The notes beneath the pieces were generated by a model that saw only the letters and a list, made by a program, of their open reading frames with translations, did not search any database and was not told the DNA's origin. A stretch of DNA of 64,000 nt from Meandrina meandrites (lineage: Eukaryota > Cnidaria > Anthozoa > Scleractinia > Meandrinidae). This document shows, one piece after another, positions 33,873 to 43,500 of this stretch. A program made the translations under genes and the position numbers. Position 1 is the first letter of the stretch. Every line of letters begins with the position of its first letter. Location: positions 34,215,417-34,279,416 of the forward strand of contig OY855904.1 of NCBI GenBank assembly GCA_963693305.1, in the 5' to 3' direction.

Positions 33873-35700
33873 GAACTGATCAGATCTTCACTCGGCTCAG
33901 TCAGAAATGGGAAGAAAACAAAAATCATTGCTAATCATAAACGAATCGGACAATGCTCATGTCACCCTCAATCTTTATCTCACCTGGGATGTTGTCTGTT
34001 GGATTCCTTACACATCAAAAACAATCAAGCCAAATACTAAGTTCCTCCATTCAACCGACAAAGATTGCAAGTTTGAACTCGTCGCAAGATTCAAAGATAA
34101 GCGGCCGAAAAGGGTTCTCTTGCTGAAACCTCATCAATGGGTTGAAGACAGGTTAATAAGGATTAAAGATTCAAAGGATTCACTGGACTTCGAAGAGGAA
34201 GACCTTGCCAAGTACCCAGAAGAGGAAAAAGAATGCCTTCGAAAAATGCACAGAGACGAAGAGCTAGGATCGTCAGATGGAGGTCGTAATCTTTACAACA
34301 TTCTAAGGCTAGACATGGAAGACGTACGTGCCATGTCAAAGGAGAAGCAGGATGAAGAAATCAGAATGGCGTTCATCCGAGAACTCCGGATCTGGAGCCC
34401 TGATTTCAACGACAATGGTGACGAAGGAATAGTCCGGGAGGTGATAATGGCGTACGATATTCTGCAAGATCGAGAAAAGCGTGCAAGGTACAACAACATG
34501 GCAGACTACGACAATGGCTGGCTGTCGGTAAAGCGCTTCAAAGCTATATTTTATCCCGAATGCGAAACTATAGAGCAAAAGTTAGCTTGGATTAAGAGAA
34601 TGGGCTTGCTAGCTTTGTCGGCTGGGCTTACAGTTGGAGGCATTTGGGTGTTGTTCTTACTGGTGGTTTCGCATCTCCTTGGCTTGTCACCAGCATCGTA
34701 GGTGGGTTGTATTCGTTAAAGACGAATATCAGCAGGGAGGCCATTGTAGATGGTTGTGACGTAAAGAAGTGGCTAATGAACACGGGGATTGGTTACTTAC
34801 TCGCAGCTATGCCTGGAGGTGCCGCAGTAGGAGTCGCACTTTTGAACTCCGCTGCCCTCAAACTGGGCGAGTTCCTGGCTTGTAGAGCAGCCATCGGCGC
34901 CTTATGCGGAGCCATGACATCTCTAGTCTCTGATGGAAAGAAAAAAAATTGTTGATGGAGAAGATGTCACATTTAAGCAGGCAATGCGTCACGCAGCTGC
35001 TGCGGCTTTTGCAGGCTCAGCTGCAAATATGACAGGGATTGCTGTTGCCAAGGCGATCGCTAGTAATCAAACTGCTACTGCTGCTACAGCCTCTGCGGAT
35101 CTTGTGGAAGCCGTTGGAGAACCGACTGCTCAACCATCTGAAGCAAAACTTCTGGCAAAGCGCATTCCAAGTCCTTTAGCTGAGAAGGGCACGAAATTTG
35201 TGATTGAAAAAGCGGCAGAGTTTACAGAGAAGCAGTTGGATGATTCTGTGGAATGTGGAAGTTCCAAAGAGCACTTTGTAGTTTGCCAAGGCCTTACTCC
35301 AGAATGGCGTGATGCAGTAACGAAAGCCATCTCTGAAAACCTTTTTGATGGTACCGTCACATACATTACCAAGGGATGGAATCGCTGGTTCACAAAAATG
35401 ATTGTGAGCTATTATGTCAACGGCAAAAAAATCAAAAAACAAGTCAAGGGAAGTAGAAAGTACATCAAAATTCCTTCCAATGCAACAGAGATTAAAGTAA
35501 GTTTTGAAGTGTGGCGACCACCCTGGCGTGATGTTATAAGGTATGATCGATTCCAAAAGTGCTGGTGTAAACCTTCTAAGCCTCATATCTTCAAATACGA
35601 CACTCCACCAATTCGTACGTTTACCATTCGGGGTATTGGGGGCTGGGCAGCGGTGATGGCAGTCACAGATGAGCACAACAATGAAACGAACGAAATGTAA
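33873..35700 (+). pseudogene. J-like domain / hydrophobic-core protein, copy B (frameshifted; ATG 33907)
   Basis: Homologous to 15882-17660 along its length. The frame from 33907 is intact through the beta-rich N-terminus and the J-like domain, which again carries SPD in place of HPD. It then loses one base near 34648 and stops at 34699-34701 after 264 codons. The next ~100 residues of the hydrophobic core persist in another frame (34644-34955), until an extra A in an A8 run near 34945 restores the first frame, which runs to the same C-terminus (NNETNEM) at 35700. The remaining frames still read like the protein, so the breaks are recent, or they are assembly errors in homopolymers. If real, the product would keep the J-like domain and lose the membrane-like core and C-domain. 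Confidence 0.85.
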
Positions 35701-36574
35701 ATGATTGCTGACTAAATGCGTGCGTTGACTTCAGGTTAAGACACTCAGTTAACATTAACTAAAAACTTAGCCTGTGATCATAAGCAGGTTCACCTTTGGA
35801 GTCTTTGGGTCACACGTGCTAGCAAAAAGCATGGTTTGTGATATATTTGCGATATATTCGAAATCAAACATACAGGATTTTTTATTCTTGTATATTTGAT
35901 GTGCCGTATACTATAGTTTCAGATTCCTGGAGTTCTACGGCCAATTAAAAATGTTAGGTATATGGCCAGAAACGACTTTATTGGGACACCTTTAGAATAA
36001 CTAGTATCGATTGTGTATTATAATTATTTTTAAAGTTTCTCGCTTTTGACTACGGTTGTATACCTTCCATAGTATGCTCACAGGCAGTACGCTTGACTGT
36101 TCAGGTTCGACGAAAGGAAGCCAAAAATGGCTTTTATCGGTCTCACTTGTTCCAAAACTTCGCAAAATACAGCCACGACTTGGTAAATTTCGCCTTTCTC
36201 CAGCACTTTTGCTGCTAGAGAGTAGACAGGTTTGCCAGTTTGTTATGTCGTTACAACTGCAGTTTCCTCGGCTTGACCTGCGTAAACTTCGCTCATCAGT
36301 TACAACCAGGCGGCACTGTTTAATCTTCTTTGCTGCATTTATTTGTGAAAAAAACTAGTCCTAGCAAAATTATGACGAGGCGGGGTTCAATTCCTAATAG
36401 AAATGTAAAAATAAACCATCGTAGCAAACGTTTTACTAATAATACAAAGGACTTTTTTTGCTCAATAGGGAGCCAGCATTCGGAGAGCCGTTTGGAAATG
36501 GTCTGGAGAGACTCGTTCCCCAGGGGCTCTTATCACTTTTACAGAAAACTTTCGCCGCTACGATATCTGCCCGA

Positions 36575-36622
36575 TTTACTTCGTTTTGCCCCGACTAACT
36601 GCCCCTGGGTCTCCGAGGATGC
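36575..36622 (-). repeat. 48-bp dispersed repeat (inverted partner of 9589-9636)
   Basis: Exact reverse complement of 9589-9636. The neighbouring duplication copy A has no such block here, so it was inserted into copy B. Confidence 0.8.
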
Positions 36623-37510
36623 AAAATCATAGACCACTTCAAAATTGCGGCCATGATGCGTGGCTGACGTCAGCACGGTCGGCACTGGGTACCAGGGTAA
36701 AAAATTCACCCAGCGGGGAAGGGAACGGTATGCTTGTACCAGACTGATTTGGCTACACCTACCACCCCGGTGGGGACTAAATTATCCCTCGATTGTCTCT
36801 GATCGGGATATGCGCGCGGGCGAGTTATTTATTTTGCGCGCGAGTGTTGAGTGCAGACCAAAGAGAATGAGGGGATAACGTTGTCTCCTCAAGGTAGCAG
36901 TTGTAGCCAAATCAGTCCGATACTGTTGTTGCTGTTGTTGAAGCAAGGTCGTTATCGCCTTCTTGTTATCATGGTTTCAGGCATCCCTCGTTGAACATTG
37001 TTTACCCAGAAATTCACCTGCATACTACCATTGGCTTGTTTTTTTCTCTTAGTAATAAATTCCAGATTTTCTTCCAGCCTAACCCAAAGCACAATGATCA
37101 GAGTTCAGCGACAAAAATCGGTTATTTTTATTCCTTTTTTATACCTCTTGGTTTCTTTTTCAATTTCCTCTATACATTTTTTATACTTTATTGTTTTCTT
37201 TTCGTTTTGTCAATCAACTAGATATTTCTTGTTGTTTTCTTTCACATTTGCTTGGTACTTGTTTTTTTTACATTATTTTGATTTGTTTTATTATTTTTTC
37301 TTTCTTTTTCTGTTATTTCTTTGACTGGAAATTAATACCACCAAAAGCTTTGCCTATCTCTATATAATATCATTGTCTCATGTTTTCTTTTGTTTGTCTT
37401 TCTTTGTTTTTTATCATTCCTTCGGTTGGAATAAATTCTAAAAAAAAAGAATAACAACAGTGCAAAACATTTCACTTGTTTAAGTCCTTTTTCTTTCGTA
37501 TTTCACGTAA

Positions 37511-38013
37511 TTTTCTGTGTTTGTTTTTCAATTCCTTTTTAAACATTTTCGATTAAAATACATTTCGTATACCAATAACATCACTAAAGGTAAGAAGATT
37601 ATGTCTTTCAAGTTACTGTTTAGTTTCTTGTTGAATCTTTTTTTGTATTTTTCAGCCTGTCATGTTCTTTATCTGTTTGCCGTCAGTCGTGTCCTTCCTG
37701 CCTCTTTTTACCTCAATAAACCATCTGCACACCAGGCTAAACATAAAACAACAAAAGCAGTTAAATAATCATCTTTTTTCACAGAAAACAAACTCGTAAA
37801 ATACACCTTTCCCTCGTCGGGCCAGTTGTGAAATTGAGATAATTCAGAGCTGTTACACACGCTGTCGTTAGCATCCCAAAATCGCCTCTTCCACTGCACC
37901 TGACCAGCAGCTTTAACCTTCCTGTCTTGTAGACCACTCTCTTTACTGCAAAAGGTTTATCCGATTACTTTTTGTCGCACTTTTTTCTTTTCGTTTGAAA
38001 GAAGCTTACTTAC
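37511..38013. other. Downstream part of the small membrane-protein locus, gene structure uncertain
   Basis: On the minus strand an acceptor (TTTTGCAG, near 37950) precedes a 77-codon open stretch reading GQVQWKRRFWDANDSVCN and NWPDEGKVYF, ending near 37708. Joining the strong donor at 38013 to that acceptor gives an immediate TAA; only weaker acceptors 5-7 bp further in keep a frame open. It could be 3'UTR or a second coding exon. Confidence 0.35.
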
Positions 38014-38211
38014 CTCATCCTCTGAAATGCTGTTTTTGTCACTGCCTCTCTTCCTCCAATACTTGTAGAACCAGATACCCGCGCCAACTGCAACAGCGAG
38101 GGTCACACAAGCGGCGATGACTTTCTTCATTTTAAAATGAACTTCTTGAATGTCTATCAAAGCTCGAAGCAAAGCACCCGACAATAGTTGATTTCTTTTG
38201 ACAGAGCTCAT
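38014..38211 (-). CDS. Possible small single-pass membrane protein, exon 1
   Basis: From ATG 38211 the minus strand reads 66 codons to a strong donor (GATGAG|GTAAGT at 38013). A second Met starts KKVIAACVTLAVAVGAGIW, a hydrophobic segment of about 17 residues followed by basic FYKYWRKRG and an acidic SISEDE tail. That is the layout of a short membrane-anchored protein. Without splicing the frame runs to 84 codons (stop at 37957). I do not recognise a family. Upstream lie E-box and CRE-like motifs in a compact region, which fits a promoter, but expression evidence is needed to call it a gene. Confidence 0.45.
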
Positions 38212-38270
38212 TAAACGGCAAACAATGGCAACGGTAACGAGTAATTATGCTAATTGATTCGACCATAATG

Positions 38271-38313
38271 CACGTGCTCGCTGAACTGCGTCATACTCTA
38301 ACGCATGACGTAA
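38271..38313. promoter_or_regulatory. E-box and CRE/ATF-like motifs upstream of the small membrane-protein ORF
   Basis: CACGTG (38271-38276), TGCGTCA (38287-38293) and TGACGTAA (38306-38313) cluster within 45 bp, about 60-100 bp upstream of ATG 38211. Motif matches only. Confidence 0.3.
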
Positions 38314-38392
38314 CTCCAGTCAATGAGATAACTAATTGTAGGCAACCCTAATCTTGTGTAGTTAAATATCGAGATTTAGTTTGGACGCATAA

Positions 38393-38629
38393 TTGCCTCG
38401 CTTTCGTTTGGACACACATTTGCCTCGCTTTCGTTATTGGCCTCAGTTTGACGATCTCACTCGAGTGGCGTCGGTAATACCTTACATGGATTTCGACCAT
38501 GCCACCATTGTCGACAGAGCGAGGGATTACCACAAGAGACTTTTCCTTGAGGCTTGGCACTCTGGGCGAAACCCCAACGCGATCAATGAGCGTATTGACA
38601 TACCAGCAATTTGCAAGTCTTTCGCGTGA
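38393..38629 (+). pseudogene. Penelope-like ORF C-terminal remnant
   Basis: The frame reads ARDYHKRLFLEAWHSGRNPN, AINERIDIPAICKSFA and a stop. RLFLEAWHS...NAINEHIDIP-type endings are characteristic of a second group of Penelope-like/GIY-YIG ORF ends in cnidarians (recalled, not searched). The GIY-YIG core is missing, so this is a short 3' relic distinct from the one at 14542-15132. Confidence 0.6.
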
Positions 38630-40508
38630 TTTGATCTTGCGCGACAATCGCTTTTGTGACGTTTGCTATCGTAGCACGCGCCAAATAGTGAACCAAGTAG
38701 TCAGTGGCACATTGTTCTTCAAAGACGAGCATGTCGAACGCCCTACATAATCTACGATTACTCCTAGTTTAAATAAAGCAATGAAATGGGTTTGGGTACT
38801 ATATCACGCTCGATGAAGTTTGCTTTGGTTTGTTGTGACCGGGTAAGAAGAAAACCTTCAATGAACGACCTGCCAGGAATTAAAAGTCTTTCATCACTGG
38901 ACAATTGGCAAGGCGTTTTGCTGAAACACAATTAGTCATTTCCGAGTTGCCTTTTGCCTCGGTTTCGAAACGAGTCTTAGTGCGAACCAATTCAAATGAA
39001 AATGACTGATTTTCATGAAAATGGACGTGGAACACATTTTCATATGAATGGTTTCGCACGTAGCCTCGTTATAGCCAGACGTTTCTCAAGGGTTTATATC
39101 CTGCCGAGGCTTTTAAAGTTCCTTGACTTTACGTGTAATTTAACCATTTTCTTAGAACTTCATTTTCGTCCACTTTCTATGGCCCACCTTCCAGGCCTGG
39201 AAAATGAGTGTAACCGCCCTGTGGAGGGGGGTTATTCTGGCTCAGTGAAGACTCCCCTATTTTTGCGTGTTTGTCGCCATCGATCGCCGAGTTCGAATTT
39301 CCTCCATCTTGCTTCTTCATTTCCGAGCGCAACCTGGGGAGAGAGCAAAATACCTGTGGGAAGGGGGTGGAGGCGCTATAACATTCACGTGACGGCCCAG
39401 GTGGATATTTTACCGGCATGGCCAATAGTTGAACTCGAGTCTACCGTGAAACATTTCTATGTAGTGATCGGAACGGGACTCAGCGACAAGTTAAAGTTCT
39501 ATCCACAAAACTACATCTTTCAACGGATTGCCAACAAAAAAGAATTTAAAAATAATGACACGTTACTTAAGTTTAATGAAGTTTTATTTGTGTTCAAACT
39601 TCGTACACACTGTCGAGCGTTTGGCAAGATTCACACGGGTTGCATTCAATTAGTTTATTATATTAAATTATCAAACAACACTGCAGTAGGCTAATAATTG
39701 ATTTACCTCGCTTACGACTTTGTAGCTATGCTGTCAAATCATTTGAGCGTTATAAAAAAATGCTTTCCGTAGAATTCTTAGGTATTGAATTTTAAAGTAA
39801 TCTGGCACCAAGAACTTTTTAAAATTAATCAATCTTATCAATGAAACTATAGTATCGTAACACCGGTAATCCATTAAATAAGGCTATTATACTCTGACAG
39901 GGTTGGTCCAAAAAATTGCAACCATTTTTCAAGGACCAAATTGGAATGTTATTTCACAGATGGTATATAAATGCACATTCCCAGTCCAAGCTAACAGGTT
40001 TCTAAGGCTTCAAGTGTTTGTTCTCCTTCTCTACATCTTTCAGTTAACTTGTCCTTTCTCTTTATTAGCTGCTTTTACACCCGGGTTTTACAGTGTTTGA
40101 AGTTGCTTTACACAGGAAACAATACTTAAATCTATGCAAAGCAATTGGCTTTTAATCCACTACGTTCAAAGTTGAGGAAAATTCAATGACTTTTCAAAGG
40201 CCTTACACGGAAATTCAAGGACTTTTCAAGGAAAAATGGAATTCAAGGACTCCCACTAAAATTCTAGGACTTTTTAAGATTGTATTTCGCACGAGGGTTA
40301 CCTTTCTAAATCATGCGTACAAGTCACGAAAACTGCTATGCTAGAAAAAAAGTTTACATTTTCGTATTTCCATGCACCCGTGAGAAAACACTCTGAAAAA
40401 CAAACATGTCAAATAATAGACCAGTAAATCCTTCATTACGCGAAAGAAAATTTCTTTATCTACTTGTATAAAAATACAGTTTGGCACTCTTCAATTACGG
40501 TTCTTATA
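38630..40508. other. Spacer and probable 3'UTR side of the laminin gene
   Basis: No gene recognised. A 232-codon + frame (38996-39694) has no domain or splice support. On the minus strand AATAAA at 40066-40061 could be a laminin polyadenylation signal. Confidence 0.4.
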
Positions 40509-43500
40509 CTAATCTGTTCTTGGAGCATTACAGCCTTTCTGTACATTATGCAGCTGAGTGTTTCTTATGAAGCCTGCCGACTGTCCGTCAATTTTCAGAG
40601 TCTGTACACATCCAGTGAGTCCTTTATGAGACATGCCACTGTGAGTCTCAAAACCAGAACCGTCTGAAAACACAACAACAACAATAATATTAGAAAGAGA
40701 ACAAATTTATTTCTACCACGAAAAAGCTCCAAGACCCCTTCTGGCTGCCATCTAGAACTTCATCACAACTATCGCGAAGGCACCTTCCCCTTACAAAGAT
40801 GGTCAGCTAAGACAATTCATAAATCAGAAAACTTATTTTGCGCTAAAAGTAGTTTTCTGGAGTTACCTGCCTACCTCGTTTATCTTTTGTTGTTTCTTTT
40901 CTTGTGTGTGTGTGTAAAAAATAGTTATTGTATGCAAGAAAATTGACTCAGTGCTTTTCTTTTTTTTTTTCAAATGGACAGGAAGACAGGAGGAGATGGA
41001 TTTGTACAAAACGTAATCTAACTTTCACATGGCTGCCACATGACATCAGTTTTTAAATTCCCTGACTTTTCATGATAAAAAATTCCTCTGACCAAATAAT
41101 TACACAAAGTCAAATACAGTAGTGGATTCTAGCCTCCCCTTCCAACAAAAAGGAAAACATTGCTGAGATCACGGTGAACTGAAACTTTTCTTACAGCGTT
41201 CAATTGTATTAAATCAGCGATCTTAAATAAAGTAATTCCAATTTGCCATGACTTTTCTTCAACATGTCAAATTTCCCTGACTTTTCGCTGACCTGGCAAA
41301 GTGTTATTCTTTCCAATTTCCTGACCTTTGACAACCTTGTCAAAGTAAACACAAAGACCAAGACATAAACGTATGTTGTTATTTTGCGTGTTACCTGCTA
41401 CACCTCCAATGTGAAATGCTCCGTGTTTGAGTGTGTATCCAGATGGAACCGTGCCACTGACAGGCGAGTGATCATCCACTTGTAACTCAACAACACTTAT
41501 GTTCCTTTTCACCTGCACTCGGTGAAACTTATTGTCACAGAGATGGAAGGAAGCGTTATACTGTCCGTCCACTGGGATTGATGGGTCGGTCCAGCGAATC
41601 ACGGACGAGTTGCGTTCATCGTTGAAAATGAGAATAATCTAAAAAAGCAAGCAACGACTATGTGAGACAAACAATCTAGGCAGGCGTTATTATGATTGCT
41701 CACGCAATTCTCTCCCCCCCCCCCCCCCCCCCCACCCACTCGAGAGAGTGTTTCATCACATTTTTAGACACCTCAAAGTTCGTCTAAAATGTACTCCCTG
41801 CGCGTCGTATTTTCAACACGCTTCTGTGATCAAAGACTGACTATTGTGTTTGATATATTATTTGAACAGCCGGAGTCTGGCAAAAAATAAAAACAGTGTT
41901 TGCTGATCAGCGCCACTGTGAGTCTAATCGCACCTGTCCGTCCAGCTGCTCCAAGGTAACAGACTCAGGCCCAGGCCCTGAGCTGTTAGTAATGGATAAG
42001 AGGAGCCCGGAACGAGTGGTGGTACGGAAGATAATCTGTATGTCCGTTTCAGCAGGCAGTGAGTAGTTAGCATCTGTGAAACAAATCGAAGAAAATTTGT
42101 AAGAAATTGTACGTAAACGACATAAAGAATGGTGAGCAACTCACCAAAGACGCGCGCAGTTTTCAACTGAAAATGTCGTGCTTTTAATATTGCTTCTTAC
42201 CATACACAATGTAGCCATCACCACTGAAACTAGCCTGCGCTTGAATCTCGCTATAACATGGTTTGAAGTCGTAGTTAGAATCCCCTTCGTCTCTGTCAGT
42301 TCTAAAAAGTAAGAAAAAGTAAATTTTGGTTAGCACCGATTTTACGATTTGTTTCTCCCTTTGCCATTTGTGAACTCAGAATTTTTTTCTTAGCTCTTTT
42401 CTCCACACAATCATTCCATTATCGGTCTCTCCGTTTTTCTTTAGTTTTATCGAGATGGTGTGTCAAATACACATTTCCAAAGACCTTGAAGATCGTCAAA
42501 AATACTCCGCTGCTCATCATGTTTTCAACTCTCTTCTTGGTGTTTGGAAATGTGATGAAACACTCTCTCATGTCTGATGTATTACATGAAAGTTAGTTAT
42601 ATAGTTTAGAGTTTGCTCTGAACGTGAGATCCGACGTTTGTCGTGGTAAACGATGCTTAGCATAAATGTATGGCAAAAAAACATTTACTCCATTAATTCA
42701 TTCTGAGTTTCATACCGGGGATTGAAGGTCTTGGTTTGAGAGTCTGCAGTTTGAATAACAAGAGGTCCCAGACAGCCAATGAAACCTTCTCCATTGCCCT
42801 GTCAACATAAAACGCAAAAAAAGAGAGATCACATCACAGATTATATCATTGGAAAACCATGATACAGACTTTCAGGTTAGGGTTGTTAAAAGTTTGGCAA
42901 ATCACTATCCAATGGATTACAATATTGGTTATCTTAACACATATCCACTGGATTGTGATCTATCTGCTGGATAACGTTATTCCATGGTAGCATGTTTTGT
43001 GGTACCAAGCATGTAAATCAAAAGATGACAGTCAATGTTGTTTTTACCTCAAACACGGATAGATTAACACCCCGTGGTACCCCTCCATAGTAGTAAGGAC
43101 TGTTGATAATCATCGAGGGTCTCAAGTCTCCTGCTCGTTTGTTAGCATAGTCGTTATTCGTTGAAACCAACAAGGCGCCGAATTGATTTATCCTAAGCAG
43201 TTGAACCTAAGTTAAAGAAAAACAAAACTTTTGTGTCAGATATACACGAACAACAACAACAACATCAACATCAACAACAACAACAACAGAAGTCAGACTA
43301 ATTGCAAAACGAATTATCCAAAACTGGCCGTACCGCATATTCTTGTCCATCAGAGTAGCTGTTAAGCGTGCTCTTTACGTCAACTGTTAAGTATCCAGCG
43401 TTGTATTGGAACACCAAGCGGCCATTCACAAGTTCCAAACTAATAAAGTGAGTCGGAGTTTGCAGGTCATCAGCTGCGTAGAGCAGCACTCCATTCGGTA

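Larger units (their letters stand above)
28381..37510 (+). repeat. Segmental duplication, copy B
   Basis: Collinear with copy A (10275-22732). It lacks the pogo-like, Penelope-like and LINE-tail insertions of copy A, and carries its own TTAA element and a LINE fragment. The parts I could not align to A, apart from those insertions, show no genes (28540-30680 and 35760-37510 contain only short unsupported frames). Confidence 0.85.

Noticed and set aside
36330..37324. Several 70-108-codon frames in copy B 3' flank
   Set aside because: AT/T-rich low-complexity translation; the homologous copy-A sequence is not open in the same way.
38996..39694. 232-codon + frame
   Set aside because: No domain, no codon or splice support, and low similarity to anything recognised; long frames of this size can occur by chance in 64 kb.
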